Shown: positions 31,410 to 41,187, numbered from the stretch's first letter. The stretch: DNA of 64,000 bases from Marinomonas flavescens (GCF_004352835.1 NZ_SJSB01000005.1:124001-188000); one strand, 5' to 3'. Numbers and translations are program-made. Notes: generated by a model from the sequence alone, not told the origin.

Positions 31410-32780
31410 CTAGGTTGTTTCTTTCCTCTTCTCTGTTTCTTTGCTCTTCTCATGCTGGGCTCTTGCTAAATACGCGGCCATTTCTTCTGTTGGTACCATG
31501 CCACCGCCAGTGGCCCAGACGAGGTGTGTCGCGTGACGCATTTTGTCGTCATCCAGTGCTAAACGATGGCGGTATTCGGGGTTGTTGGAGACGAGAATAG
31601 GGCCGATTAAACCGGCTAATGCCGACGGCTCTAGTTGAATATTCTCCAGCTCGTTCATATCACCCAAATGACGATACATGCGTTCATCTGAGAGCGTGTA
31701 GTAGCCATCCAATAAGCGCTCCATTGCGCGCCCGACAAATCCAGAAGCTCGCCCTACGGCTAAGCCATCTGCGGCTGTGATGTTATCGATGCCAAGGTCT
31801 TGAACTGAAATGGCATCGTGCAGTCCAGTGTGCACGCCAAGTAACATACAAGGGGAGTGCGTTGGCTCAGCAAAAATACAATGGACATGGTCGCCAAAGG
31901 CCATTTTAAGCCCAAATGCCACCCCACCAGGGCCTCCGCCAACGCCACAAGGCAAATACACAAACAGAGGGTGATCTACATCAACAAGGATGTTTTGTTG
32001 CTCAAATTGCGCTTTCAGGCGTTCTCCGGCGACCGCATAGCCAAGAAACAAGGTGTGTGAGTTTTCGTCATCGATGAAGAAGCAGTTTGGGTTGTTTTCT
32101 GCCTCTTTGCGGCCCTGTTCTACGGCCACGCCATAATCCTGATCGTATTCGACAACGGTCACACCGTGAGCGCGCAAGGTGTCTTTTTTCCATTGGCGCG
32201 CGTCTGCCGACATATGAACCGCAACCGAAAAGCCCAATTTGGCGCTCATAATACCGATCGACATACCTAGATTGCCTGTCGATCCTACGGCAATGCTATG
32301 TTGTTTGAAGAAACGTTGAAATTCATCAGAGGTCAGTTTGCTGTAATCGTCATCAATACTCAGCAAGCCTGCATGTATAGCAAGTTTCTCAGCATGGGTT
32401 AATACTTCGTAGATGCCACCGCGGGCTTTGATTGAGCCAGAAATAGGCAGATGACTGTCTTTTTTTAACAGTAACGATCCCGTGATTTGAGTATTGTATG
32501 TCTTTTCTAGTTCGGCCTTTATGGCCGAAATTTCGACCAGTTCAGATTCAATGATGCCACCGTTGGCGGCGGTTTCTGGAAATACTTGCGCCAAATAAGG
32601 GGCGAATCGAGTCAGTTTGTCGCTGGCGTCTTGGATGTCTTGAGCGCTTAGGCCCACATAAGGCAAGGCGTCTTTGAGGCCGGTGATGTTGGGGTTAAAC
32701 CAGCTGGTTTCTTCTAAGGCGATCAGTTGTTTGAGTAGCGGAAATTTCCGCAGTAATGACGTTGTGTCTAAGGTATTCAT
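31410..32780 (-). CDS. dsdA: D-serine dehydratase
   Basis: A 456-residue PLP enzyme that deaminates D-serine to pyruvate and ammonia. The PLP lysine is in [14 protein letters not shown], the phosphate-binding glycine loop is [12 protein letters not shown], and [17 protein letters not shown] follows. It resembles E. coli DsdA closely but carries a slightly longer C-terminus rich in Lys/Glu. No DsdC-type regulator is adjacent. The gene lies 97 bp after dgt with a hairpin between. Confidence 0.93.
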   Translation of the reverse strand: MNTLDTTSLLRKFPLLKQLIALEETSWFNPNITGLKDALPYVGLSAQDIQDASDKLTRFAPYLAQVFPETAANGGIIESELVEISAIKAELEKTYNTQITGSLLLKKDSHLPISGSIKARGGIYEVLTHAEKLAIHAGLLSIDDDYSKLTSDEFQRFFKQHSIAVGSTGNLGMSIGIMSAKLGFSVAVHMSADARQWKKDTLRAHGVTVVEYDQDYGVAVEQGRKEAENNPNCFFIDDENSHTLFLGYAVAGERLKAQFEQQNILVDVDHPLFVYLPCGVGGGPGGVAFGLKMAFGDHVHCIFAEPTHSPCMLLGVHTGLHDAISVQDLGIDNITAADGLAVGRASGFVGRAMERLLDGYYTLSDERMYRHLGDMNELENIQLEPSALAGLIGPILVSNNPEYRHRLALDDDKMRHATHLVWATGGGMVPTEEMAAYLARAQHEKSKETEKRKETT

Positions 32781-32813
32781 AGCAAAGGCCTAGCTGGAAA
32801 AAATAGAGAAATA

Positions 32814-32845
32814 ACGCCCCTTTTATAAGCCATAAGAAGGGGCGT
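32814..32845 (-). terminator. Stem-loop after dgt
   Basis: A 9-bp perfect stem (ACGCCCCTT with AAGGGGCGT) lies between the dgt stop and the dsdA start. On the minus strand it is followed by TATTTCTCTATTTTTT, an interrupted T-run. It is a probable terminator that separates dgt from dsdA. Confidence 0.6.
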
Positions 32846-32877
32846 CTATTGGTAATATGCGATGCTATCTGGTGATA

Positions 32878-34230
32878 TCACATGGGTTCGAAGACCGAAC
32901 CTAAGCTAGGTACAAATAGCTTGTTGTACATACGACTGGCGTAGTCGTCCGTCATGGACGCCATGTAATCACAAAGAATACGCAAACCATCGTGGCCGTC
33001 ATCGACGCTCTTTTGCCATTCAGTGGCGATTTCTCTCGGCAGCAGTCGGCTTGGGTCGGCGGCCAGCGCTTCAAACATTTCCAAGAGCATTTGTTGGCCT
33101 TTATAGACCAGCATTTGCACTTCTGGACGCTGAATAATGTGTTGCATTTCAAAATTTTTCAGTAAGGAGAGCGCTTGTCGTTGGCCTTCTGGAAGCGTCA
33201 CTTGAAAACGCAGTAAAGGGTGTTCAAAGGCGCTATTTTCAACCACCTGACAAGAGGTAATAAACCAACTAACAAGGCTACCAATGGCTTCTTTTCGCAA
33301 ATGACTTTGACGGCTAAACAGCTGTGTTTTGATGTCGCCAAGGTGCTTATCTAAAAATGGCGCAGCGAGGCTGGCGAGCTTAGGTTCTAGGTGCTCTGAC
33401 CACATCTCTTTGGTGACCATGCCTAACACAATGGCGTCTTCTAGATCGTGTACGCCATAGGCGATGTCGTCGGCCAGATCCATGATGCTGGTATCGAAGC
33501 TGGAGTGGCTTGATTTCGCATGGCTGTCAGGCGTCTGGCGCGTGGAGTGTTGCAAGGCGAGTTTATCCGCGTCGCTAAAGGGCGCCATAATCCAAGTCAG
33601 CAGATCTTGTTCTTCTTGATAGACACATTTTGGTGGAGCCCAGTGGCTGGCTTTAAATTGTCTAAAACGATCTGGCTTTTGCGGGTAACTTCCCACCACA
33701 GTGTTGTGCAACACTGGGTATTTGAGAATGCCTAACAGGGTTCGGCGGGTCACATCCATGCCAAAAGTAGGTGAGTAAGAGCCGCGTTTTCCCAAGATGC
33801 GCAACGACTGAGCATTGCCTTCAAAGCCACCATTGTTGTTCATCATGTAGTTCAGCGCCACTTCGCCGCCGTGGCCAAAAGGTGGATGGCCAATGTCATG
33901 ACTTAGACAAACGGTTTCGATCAACGCGGGCTCGGCGAGCCACTTTTGAAAAGGCGCATCCGCTGGGGCACTGTGTTTTAACTGATGTACCAGACCATTA
34001 CCGATTTGTGCCACTTCTAGCGAATGGGTCAGACGCGTGCGGCTGTAATCGTTTTGGCGAATGGCCAGTATTTGAGTTTTAGACTGCAAGCGACGAAACG
34101 CCGCGCTATGAATAATACGCGCCCGATCCCGTTGGTAAGGAGTGCGGTAGTCATTTTCACGAGGTTGTTTATAGCCGGATTGCCTCTCGTGCCAAGGCAA
34201 CATCTCATCTTGCTCTATTGTCATGCTCAT
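32878..34230 (-). CDS. dgt: dGTP triphosphohydrolase-like protein
   Basis: A 450-residue HD-domain enzyme that hydrolyses dGTP (or other dNTPs) to the nucleoside and triphosphate. The metal site is visible: TRLTHSLEVAQIG for the first His, CLSHDIGHPPFGHGGE for the HD pair, and IMDLADDIAYGVHDLEDAI for the later Asp. Length fits the dGTPase family, which sits near dNTP pool control. ATG at 34230 or two codons later. Confidence 0.92.
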   Translation of the reverse strand: MSMTIEQDEMLPWHERQSGYKQPRENDYRTPYQRDRARIIHSAAFRRLQSKTQILAIRQNDYSRTRLTHSLEVAQIGNGLVHQLKHSAPADAPFQKWLAEPALIETVCLSHDIGHPPFGHGGEVALNYMMNNNGGFEGNAQSLRILGKRGSYSPTFGMDVTRRTLLGILKYPVLHNTVVGSYPQKPDRFRQFKASHWAPPKCVYQEEQDLLTWIMAPFSDADKLALQHSTRQTPDSHAKSSHSSFDTSIMDLADDIAYGVHDLEDAIVLGMVTKEMWSEHLEPKLASLAAPFLDKHLGDIKTQLFSRQSHLRKEAIGSLVSWFITSCQVVENSAFEHPLLRFQVTLPEGQRQALSLLKNFEMQHIIQRPEVQMLVYKGQQMLLEMFEALAADPSRLLPREIATEWQKSVDDGHDGLRILCDYMASMTDDYASRMYNKLFVPSLGSVFEPM

Positions 34231-34335
34231 ACTCTACGTATGTAAGGAATTATCAGTCTTTCATTAAAACACGACTTAGGTCAATGTGCCCGTGAAAAGG
34301 CTTCGTCATAATGCATCCAATTATAAGGAATCGTT

Positions 34336-34626
34336 ATGTTAAATACTCATCATCTAGTTACGTTTAAAACATTGGTGAAAACGGGCAATTTCACGCAAAC
34401 CGCTCAGCAGTTAGGACTGACTCAGCCAGCGGTGAGCCAGCACATTAAAAAGTTAGAGCAAGGCTTAGGCGCGACCTTGGTTATTCGTCATGGTCGAACG
34501 ACTGAGCTAACCCATGCGGGTGAGGTGCTGTTTAAGCACATTCTAAATTTGGAAGTGTGTTACGAGCGTTTTATGGAAAAGTGGCAGCAAGAAGTGGTTC
34601 AGGAGAGAGATCAACAGGCGGTTTAG
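34336..34626 (+). CDS. LysR-type DNA-binding domain protein, HTH only
   Basis: A 96-residue protein consisting of the LysR winged helix-turn-helix (about 1-65: TFKTLVKTGNFTQTAQQLG, then TQPAVSQHIKKLEQGLG) and a short helix with a charged tail. The usual about 200-residue effector domain is absent, and no remnant of it lies in the 38 bp before the convergent cysH. AAGGAATCGTT precedes the ATG, so it looks expressed. It may be a true small regulator or a truncated one. Confidence 0.8.
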   Translation: MLNTHHLVTFKTLVKTGNFTQTAQQLGLTQPAVSQHIKKLEQGLGATLVIRHGRTTELTHAGEVLFKHILNLEVCYERFMEKWQQEVVQERDQQAV

Positions 34627-34664
34627 TCCAGCCTGTTGATTTTATCAGCTGCGGGTTTTACCGT

Positions 34665-35399
34665 TTATTGTTGCGCAGTAGGAATCAGGTTGCCAATGTG
34701 CAGACCGCATTCTTTGTTCTCAGATTCTTCCCACCACCAGCGACCTTCACGCTCATGCTGATTAGGCAATACAGCACGAGTACAAGGCTCACAGCCAATA
34801 CTAGTAAAGCCTTTGGCATGCAATTCATTGTATGGCACATCAAACATCTTAATGTAGTTCCAGACATCTTCAGAAGACCAGTTAGCCAGTGGGTTAAATT
34901 TAAAAAGTGGTTTCTCTTCTGAGCTAAATGCTGAGTCGAGTTCAGCAAACGCCAACACATTTCGAGTGCCTGGGCTTTGGTCTTTACGCTGACCGGTAAT
35001 CCATGCATCTAGAGTGGCTAATTTGCGTTTTAGCGGTTGAACTTTACGAATGCCACAGCACTCTTTATGGCCGTCTTCAAAAAAGCTAAATAAGCCTTTT
35101 TCACGGGTGAAGTTTTCTAGCACTTCACTATTTGGTGAGAGAATATCGATTTCAATTTGGTAGTGCTTGCGAACTTGTTCAATGAAACGGTACGTTTCGG
35201 CGTGCAAACGACCAGTGTCCAGAGAGAAAACTTTTACATTTTTATTGGCTTTTACCGCCATATCGATCAATACAACATCTTCTGCACCACTGAATGAAAT
35301 GGCGATGTTGTCGAATTCTTTCATGGCGTTATGAATAATTTTTTGTGCTTCGTCTTCAACGTTATTAGCAACGAAAGACGTTAAGTCGAAAGTAGACAT
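34665..35399 (-). CDS. cysH: Adenylylsulfate reductase, assimilatory
   Basis: A 244-residue reductase that makes sulfite in sulfate assimilation. The PAPS-reductase core has [16 protein letters not shown] (phosphate loop) and [15 protein letters not shown] pair in [10 protein letters not shown] and a CxxC in [11 protein letters not shown] are the 4Fe-4S ligands found in bacterial APS reductases and missing in E. coli PAPS reductase. The catalytic C-terminal motif is KECGLH. It therefore probably uses APS directly. ATG at 35399 is preferred over GTG at 35414. Confidence 0.93.
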   Translation of the reverse strand: MSTFDLTSFVANNVEDEAQKIIHNAMKEFDNIAISFSGAEDVVLIDMAVKANKNVKVFSLDTGRLHAETYRFIEQVRKHYQIEIDILSPNSEVLENFTREKGLFSFFEDGHKECCGIRKVQPLKRKLATLDAWITGQRKDQSPGTRNVLAFAELDSAFSSEEKPLFKFNPLANWSSEDVWNYIKMFDVPYNELHAKGFTSIGCEPCTRAVLPNQHEREGRWWWEESENKECGLHIGNLIPTAQQ

Positions 35400-35494
35400 A
35401 GTCTGTTTTACCACTATCTAAATGTATGTTGGCTGTACCATAACAATTTGTGCGAACGATGCAAAAGACGAAAGCACACTAACCTTATAATGGC

Positions 35495-36145
35495 TTAGCG
35501 AATATGATTGGAGAGGGTCTGATAAAGGCCATATAGGATGCCAGCAGTAACCCCCCAAATACGAATGTCTTGGTATTTTATTTCAAAATAGCTGTGCGTC
35601 ACTGTACCAATTTGTCGAGTTTTAAATTGATAGTTACTAGGGTCTAATAGGAAGTCTAACGGTACCCAATGAACGGATTTAACTTCATCTTCACATAAGC
35701 TCATGGCACTCAATCGTGTCATTTCAGCAATGATGGGTTTGATGCAATACCCAGAAATCGTGCAGTACTCACCCAATTCACCTATTAAGTCAAAGCAATC
35801 AGGGGCTAGCCCTACTTCTTCCAGTGTTTCTCTTAATGCCGTGTATTGGATGCTGGCATCGTCAGGGTCATGTTTGCCACCAGGGAAGGCTATTTGCCCT
35901 GGGTGGTTACGCATATGCAGCGCTCTTTTAGTGACTAATACTTCTAGTTGGTCGTGTTCAGGCGAGTGCCAGATAGGAATTAATACAGCGGCAGAGCGGT
36001 ATTTTAATCTGTAAGCACTAGGTGACAGGTTTTTATCAGGGTTATAAATGGAATGGACTTCTAGCGTATTGTCGAGCGCAGCGCGTATCTCATCTAAGTT
36101 GGTTGAGATAGCTGGAGCGTTTAAAAACTGCGACATATCGGACAT
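35495..36145 (-). CDS. nudL: Nudix hydrolase, CoA pyrophosphatase type
   Basis: A 216-residue Nudix protein. The specific NudL/YeaB signature upstream of the Nudix box is visible as MRNHPGQIAFPGGKHDPDD, followed by TALRETLEEVGL. The family cleaves coenzyme A to 4'-phosphopantetheine and 3',5'-ADP, probably as housekeeping. It starts 8 bp after pabB; the two genes are neighbours in many gammaproteobacteria. Confidence 0.9.
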   Translation of the reverse strand: MSDMSQFLNAPAISTNLDEIRAALDNTLEVHSIYNPDKNLSPSAYRLKYRSAAVLIPIWHSPEHDQLEVLVTKRALHMRNHPGQIAFPGGKHDPDDASIQYTALRETLEEVGLAPDCFDLIGELGEYCTISGYCIKPIIAEMTRLSAMSLCEDEVKSVHWVPLDFLLDPSNYQFKTRQIGTVTHSYFEIKYQDIRIWGVTAGILYGLYQTLSNHIR

Positions 36146-36153
36146 ACTGCGAC

Positions 36154-37578
36154 CTATTTCAAAAAATCATCTTCGAGAGTATGAGTTAATTTACCTACTT
36201 TGGTAAAGGTTTCTTGGTACTCTTCTTGATATTTAGAGTCGGCTACCAGACCGCCTCCCGCCCAACAATGCAGGCGTCCACGGTCAGCAACTAAGGTTCT
36301 AATCGTGATGCTGGAATCCATTTGACCATTGACACTGAAGTAGGCAATGGAGCCACAATAGACGGAACGTTCATGTGGCTCTAGCTCATCTATGATTTCC
36401 ATGGCACGAATTTTGGGTGCTCCCGTAATTGAGCCGCCGGGGAAGCTTTCGTGGAATACCCGAATGGATTGATCCACTCCTGCAATGTTTCCTTCTACGG
36501 TCGACACCAGATGATGAACATTGGCATAGCTTTCTAAAGCAAAGAGTTTGGGTACTTTAATGCTGCCTGTGAGACAGGTGCGGCCAAGATCATTTCTTAA
36601 TAAATCGACGATCATCAGGTTTTCTGCACGGTCTTTTTCAGAGGCCAATAAAGTCTCAGCATTGGCGTTGTCTTCTTCTGGGGTGTTGCCGCGAGCAATG
36701 GTGCCTTTAATCGGCTTGGATTCGATACGACCTTGATCGCACAATAAGAAGCGCTCTGGTGAATGGCTCAAGATGGCTTGCTGTTCGCCCAGCTCCATAA
36801 ACGCTGAAAAAGGCGTCGGACAGACTTCGCGCAATCGCTGATAAGCCTCCATTGGATCGCCTACATATTGGCTTGAAAAGCGTTGTGCTAAGTTCACTTG
36901 ATAACAATCTCCAGAGAGAATGTAGTCTTTTACTGTGTCAAATTTGGTGTGGTATTCGTCTGCAGTCATATTTGAGGTGAAGGGTGCTTTTAGCTCAAAA
37001 GACGATGTTGCCGCTTTTTGATCGTTAGAAAGAGCGCTGTTGATGAGGGTGAGTAGCGCCGTTTCCTCTTGTTGAGAACACCAAGGTGTGACGATGAGCT
37101 CGGTTTTTTTGTCTGCATGGGAGGTAATTATGCCCCAGCCATAAAGGCCGACACTGAGTTGATCTAAGCTGATGTCGTGTTCTACGTTGTCAGGTAGTGT
37201 TTCAATATAATGCCCGCATTCGTAGCTGTAATAGCCTAATAGACCGCCAACAAAAGGTAAGTCTTTCGGTGCACTCTGCGCCCACGTTTCTTGCGTGGTC
37301 ATGGTATATAATTGATTCAGAGTATCTAGCGGATCTTCTGTCTTATCTAGAGAATAAAGAGGTTTCTCTTGGTACTCATTGCGCCATTGAACATCATGCC
37401 TACCTTGTGTTGCGTAAACTCGAGCAAGAGGGTTTGCCACCAAAATATCAAACCGTGTATCAGGAAAAGACTCGTGATTGCTGTCTAATACTGCCGGATA
37501 AGGCAATGCTCTTACGGATTGGTACAAAGAAAGCAAAGACAACTGATAGGGCAGTGTTATCCGTTTTATTTCTGGCAT
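36154..37578 (-). CDS. pabB: Aminodeoxychorismate synthase component I
   Basis: A 474-residue chorismate-binding enzyme that aminates chorismate on the way to p-aminobenzoate and folate. The C-terminal catalytic half has IESKPIKGTIARG (active-site Lys), DLLRNDLGRTC and FPGGSITGAPKIRAMEII. The N-terminal half is the usual less conserved domain. TrpE is excluded by the PIKGT motif and the nudL neighbour. Confidence 0.94.
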   Translation of the reverse strand: MPEIKRITLPYQLSLLSLYQSVRALPYPAVLDSNHESFPDTRFDILVANPLARVYATQGRHDVQWRNEYQEKPLYSLDKTEDPLDTLNQLYTMTTQETWAQSAPKDLPFVGGLLGYYSYECGHYIETLPDNVEHDISLDQLSVGLYGWGIITSHADKKTELIVTPWCSQQEETALLTLINSALSNDQKAATSSFELKAPFTSNMTADEYHTKFDTVKDYILSGDCYQVNLAQRFSSQYVGDPMEAYQRLREVCPTPFSAFMELGEQQAILSHSPERFLLCDQGRIESKPIKGTIARGNTPEEDNANAETLLASEKDRAENLMIVDLLRNDLGRTCLTGSIKVPKLFALESYANVHHLVSTVEGNIAGVDQSIRVFHESFPGGSITGAPKIRAMEIIDELEPHERSVYCGSIAYFSVNGQMDSSITIRTLVADRGRLHCWAGGGLVADSKYQEEYQETFTKVGKLTHTLEDDFLK

Positions 37579-37647
37579 AATGGAACCATGATTTAAAAAG
37601 TTTACAATTGTAGTCCTTTAATAAGGGCGACCACAGGGTTATTACAA

Positions 37648-38514
37648 GTGTCTGACGTACATTTTCTTAGTTTATTTAACAGCCGTATTGCGTATCGTCT
37701 TTATGAAAATAAAGAAGCCACAAGCGACCGCCATTGTTTATTGCTTCATGGGGCGGGCGTTGCGGGCGAGATTACCTATTCACCTATCCTGCCTTATTTC
37801 ACACATTGGCGTTGGATGTTAGTGCCTGACATCAAGGGTATGGGCGAGTCATTTCATCTGCATGGTCAAGAAGCGCCTGTCACCATCAGCGAGTTGACTC
37901 ATGATATAGAAGCACTATTAGCGCATCTTAATTGGCAAGATTTTGATCTGGTAGGCTACTCATTAGGGGGCTTAATTGGGCTTAATCTCAATCATGAACG
38001 CGTTATTTCTGGTAAACCTGCCATCAAAATGGCGCTGATGGAACCTGCCTCTTTGGATCGAGAAGATTTAAATGCTCTTTCAGAAGTGCGTAAAAAATAT
38101 CGTCAAGCTTCTAGCATTATTCGCGACACTGGCGATGTGGAGCAGGGTGTGGCGCATTTTATGGACGGCGTTTCGCCTAATCGACGTAAGCACCCTGTTG
38201 CTGAGGCGACCACACAATCTCGCTTGGCTCATCGTCCCTATGGCTTTTCTTACGCACTGGATGCTGTTACTAATCATGTGGATGTTCTCGCTGAAGCACC
38301 GGAACACAGAGAGGCTATGATTCGTTCTGCCAAGCAGGTGTTTTTATTTTCTGGAGAGTTAAGCAGCGAGCAATTAAGAGCACATTATCAACAACTGAGT
38401 GAGCAATATGAAGGCTGGCAGCATAAAATTATGAGCGCGTGTGATCATTCATTGCCATTTCAAAAACCAAGGCAGATTGCGAATCATATTAATCGTTGGT
38501 TCTCTGCAGGCTAG
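37648..38514 (+). CDS. Alpha/beta hydrolase
   Basis: A 288-residue alpha/beta-fold hydrolase. An oxyanion-hole HGAGVAGE follows the first strands, the nucleophile elbow is VGYSLGGLIGLN (Ser), and a late His in ACDHSLPFQKP could complete the triad. GTG start at 37648 with AGGG upstream. It is divergent from pabB. Substrate unknown. Confidence 0.83.
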   Translation: MSDVHFLSLFNSRIAYRLYENKEATSDRHCLLLHGAGVAGEITYSPILPYFTHWRWMLVPDIKGMGESFHLHGQEAPVTISELTHDIEALLAHLNWQDFDLVGYSLGGLIGLNLNHERVISGKPAIKMALMEPASLDREDLNALSEVRKKYRQASSIIRDTGDVEQGVAHFMDGVSPNRRKHPVAEATTQSRLAHRPYGFSYALDAVTNHVDVLAEAPEHREAMIRSAKQVFLFSGELSSEQLRAHYQQLSEQYEGWQHKIMSACDHSLPFQKPRQIANHINRWFSAG

Positions 38515-38707
38515 ATTTATGGAGTAAGCTATACTTTTAAACAATGAGTCGTTAGGCCGCATGCATAAGGTTAATTCTGGGTCTGTAGGCGATAGTGGAA
38601 GTGTGCGATGTTTGAATATGACATGCATGAGTTTCATTGCTTATTAGGCTTCTCATAAGGTGCTAACAATGTAAGTCGTTTTAATAGCAAGAAACAAGGA
38701 GGTTTCT

Positions 38708-39211
38708 ATGCGAAATAAGCGAGGGTTTTCTCTACTAGAGCTTATGTGTGTGCTTGCGGTATTGAGTTTATTCGCCGTTATTGGGTCCGCGGTGTTTCTG
38801 AAGGCGGAGCAAAAGAGCAAAGACAGAGACACCCTAATTGCTGATGTTTTAAACGTAACGAACGCGCTTCAAGAGGCGCGTCAGCTATCGATCGAATCTG
38901 GCGAGTCCACTTATATTTGTGGTGGCCTCAGTTGCAGTGGAGATTGGTCTTATGGCTTTAAAGTCATTCAACCAGATCATTTGGGTGGCTTATATCGAAA
39001 AGTGGTATTTGACCATGATGTTCGAATTCTTTGGAAAGGCTTTCCTGCTAATAAATCACGTATAACCTTCCTTCCTAACGGTTTATCCAGCTATCAAAAT
39101 GGTACTTTTTGGTTTTGTTATCTTAGTTGGAAAACCAGCATTGTTATTAATCAGAGCGGTCGTTATTACACCTCAGATATTATTGATGGTGATGAGGATT
39201 CGTGCCGATGA
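38708..39211 (+). CDS. Type IV prepilin-like protein, GspH/FimT type
   Basis: A 167-residue minor pilin. The prepilin leader MRNKRG is followed by FSLLELM with Glu at mature position 5 and a hydrophobic helix. The C-terminal domain holds two close cysteines (CGGLSC) and a terminal Cys. This is the GspH/FimT-like first gene of a four-gene cluster; AAGGAGG precedes the ATG. It probably takes part in pilus initiation. Confidence 0.85.
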   Translation: MRNKRGFSLLELMCVLAVLSLFAVIGSAVFLKAEQKSKDRDTLIADVLNVTNALQEARQLSIESGESTYICGGLSCSGDWSYGFKVIQPDHLGGLYRKVVFDHDVRILWKGFPANKSRITFLPNGLSSYQNGTFWFCYLSWKTSIVINQSGRYYTSDIIDGDEDSCR

Positions 39212-39570
39212 AAGCATCGTACTCATTGTCCCATCGTGCTTCTCTTCATGGTTGGATTACCATAGAAATCATTCTCGCACTGGTGTTGCTATCAGTGGTA
39301 TTGCATTTGGTTCAGCAGCAGTCTGATCGCCAATGGCAAACGCTTCAGCAGCGAGAAGAAACTTCTAGGCTAAGAGATAATCTCAATAAACAAGAAGTGA
39401 TGACGCTGTTAACGGGGTCTAAAGCTTGGTTGGATAGCGATAAATCGCATCAACAAGGTGATTATCCTAGCTGTGAAATATGTTCTGGTGATGACCTGAC
39501 ACAATGGTTTAATGCCGCGCAGGGTAAGGTTTCGTCAAGCGTTCAAACCATGGTGTCTAACCATGACTAG
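39208..39570 (+). CDS. Minor pilin-like protein
   Basis: A 120-residue protein with a short basic leader ending in HG, then WITIEIILALVLLSVVLHLV; Glu is at mature position 5, as in prepilins. The ATG at 39208 overlaps the previous stop (ATGA), so it is translationally coupled. The C-terminal part has a CxxC (CEIC). It is unusually small for a minor pilin, resembling the second gene of E. coli-type ppd clusters by place only. Confidence 0.72.
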   Translation: MKASYSLSHRASLHGWITIEIILALVLLSVVLHLVQQQSDRQWQTLQQREETSRLRDNLNKQEVMTLLTGSKAWLDSDKSHQQGDYPSCEICSGDDLTQWFNAAQGKVSSSVQTMVSNHD

Positions 39571-40459
39571 TCCTAGACGCGCGACCTTACGAGGAAGTTT
39601 GCTATTAGAATTAATGGTTGCCTGCGTGTTATTGGCCGTCATTCTTCCTTTACTTATCCCGTCACTGTGGCAACTTCGAGCACGCCATAATCTTACGTTA
39701 ACTTACCTTGATCAAGCGGTTTTTGAGTCGGCATTAGGCGCACAATTTAAGGCGCATTGGGGGCGGCTGCTACCGGCTGGTTGCAATATTGATAATGCAT
39801 TAAACCTAGTGATTGGCGCAGGTAATAATTTACCCGAACGTTTGTCTAGGCGCTCGGTATCAAGTCAGTCAGACTGGTTAGAAGCAATGGATTACGGCGC
39901 TTGCCGACTGTCTCTTAATACAATATCTAACCCTATAGAAACACCGAATAGTTGTGGTCTTAATGTTGGGGATTCAGTTCGAATTTCAACATGTGAGACG
40001 AGTGTTCAAGCTCAAGTTACTCTGTCGACAAGTCAAAAATTACGCTTCGATTTATTGAACAGTAGTGTGCTTACTCAAACTGGGATATTAGAAAGCCAAG
40101 CCGCTTTTTATTGGTATGTAGGCGAAGGTAAAAACACTCAACAAGCACTGTGGCGAACGCCCAAAAGCAGCGGTAACTCGTTAGAGCTATGGGCAGGTTT
40201 AAAAGCGTTAACAGTACTGCCTCTTATAGATGCAAACCAAGATGGTTTTGTGGACTCAATAAATGCCCGTTATGGTCCCTATTCTCTGAATAAAGTGCGT
40301 GCTTTATGGGTCGAGTACCTTTATGAACTGGGCAATTGTAAGGCTCATGCGCAAACACCAATCACTCAGCGTTATAAAACGATGCGAGGTAACACTTGGG
40401 AGTACTTATCACCGTGCCAAGGTGTGGGTAATCAAATCATTGTGTTGAATAGTTTTTAA
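39563..40459 (+). CDS. Minor pilin-like protein, PilW/GspJ type
   Basis: A 298-residue prepilin-like protein. The leader MTSPRRATLRG is followed by SLLLELMVACVLLAVILPLL with Glu at mature position 5. The ATG at 39563 overlaps the previous stop (ATGACTAG) and is preferred over an upstream in-frame start that would put 17 more residues in front of the leader. Cysteine pairs (CGL, STCETS, GNCK, SPC) suggest disulfides in the outer domain. Probably the PilW/GspJ-like member. Confidence 0.78.
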   Translation: MTSPRRATLRGSLLLELMVACVLLAVILPLLIPSLWQLRARHNLTLTYLDQAVFESALGAQFKAHWGRLLPAGCNIDNALNLVIGAGNNLPERLSRRSVSSQSDWLEAMDYGACRLSLNTISNPIETPNSCGLNVGDSVRISTCETSVQAQVTLSTSQKLRFDLLNSSVLTQTGILESQAAFYWYVGEGKNTQQALWRTPKSSGNSLELWAGLKALTVLPLIDANQDGFVDSINARYGPYSLNKVRALWVEYLYELGNCKAHAQTPITQRYKTMRGNTWEYLSPCQGVGNQIIVLNSF

Positions 40460-40483
40460 ACATCGAGTGACGGGAGGTTTGTG

Positions 40484-40924
40484 ATGCACACTAGACAGAC
40501 ACAAAAAGGTTGGATTTCACTGCCGATTATTTTCTTTTTGCTGGTGGTGGCAGGCCTTTCGGTAGCGTATCAGCAAAAGCTACAAGAGAGCTTTCAGTGG
40601 CGAGCCACATTGGCAGAGTCAAATCAAAGTCGTGAACGCTGGTACATGTTTGAACAAGATATTGTGACCTCGCCAGTCTTTAACGCAGCACAAAAAAGTC
40701 TTTGTGACGGTTTTTGCCCGCTAACGCCTAGTTCTCATCTTGTGAATACCAATGTATGGCGTCATGGTGAAGAGAGTATTACTTATTTATGGCGTTATTA
40801 CATAAACAGTTTAGGCGTCCGCTTTTATCGTTTGTGCGCTAGCCAAAACCACCAACAATATCATTGCTGGTGGTGGCAGGAAAAAATACCAATAAGCCGA
40901 GGTTTTGTTGGCGTAGCAAGCTGA
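40484..40924 (+). CDS. Minor pilin-like protein lacking Glu5, GspK/PilX-like
   Basis: A 146-residue protein with a prepilin-style leader ending in QKG, then WISLPIIFFLLVVAGLSVAY. Mature position 5 is Pro, not Glu; absence of Glu5 is a hallmark of the tip pseudopilin GspK. The ATG at 40484 has GGGAGG at 6 bp; a GTG one codon earlier is possible. It closes the four-gene minor pilin operon and its stop is 3 bp from the convergent small zinc protein. Confidence 0.7.
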   Translation: MHTRQTQKGWISLPIIFFLLVVAGLSVAYQQKLQESFQWRATLAESNQSRERWYMFEQDIVTSPVFNAAQKSLCDGFCPLTPSSHLVNTNVWRHGEESITYLWRYYINSLGVRFYRLCASQNHQQYHCWWWQEKIPISRGFVGVAS

Positions 40925-40926
40925 TG

Positions 40927-41187
40927 TTATGGTTTTTTATGAAACGCTTGTAAATGCTCTTTACTGCAAAACGCATTGGCCTCTTGATCATGGATTGCAT
41001 GAGATCTTGGGACATGAATTTTGCATTGTTCACAGCGAACCATGTTTTCTTGCGCATCTTTCTCCGTGGTTTTTGAAGGAGAATGAGACTTACTTGGGTT
41101 CTTTGTACGTTGAAAAGCGAGCACTTGGCGGTATAACCACCAGCCAATTGCGAAAATAGCAATAAAAACGATCAATCTGACGATCAT
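40927..41187 (-). CDS. PP0621-like small membrane protein with Cys motif
   Basis: An 86-residue protein with an N-terminal membrane helix (about 1-20), a short Lys/Ser-rich linker, and a C-terminal domain with VRCEQCKIHVP and FCSKEHLQAFH, a probable zinc site. This layout matches the PP0621 family of gammaproteobacteria, function unknown. It is transcribed towards the pilin operon and divergent from nadE. Confidence 0.8.
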   Translation of the reverse strand: MIVRLIVFIAIFAIGWWLYRQVLAFQRTKNPSKSHSPSKTTEKDAQENMVRCEQCKIHVPRSHAIHDQEANAFCSKEHLQAFHKKP

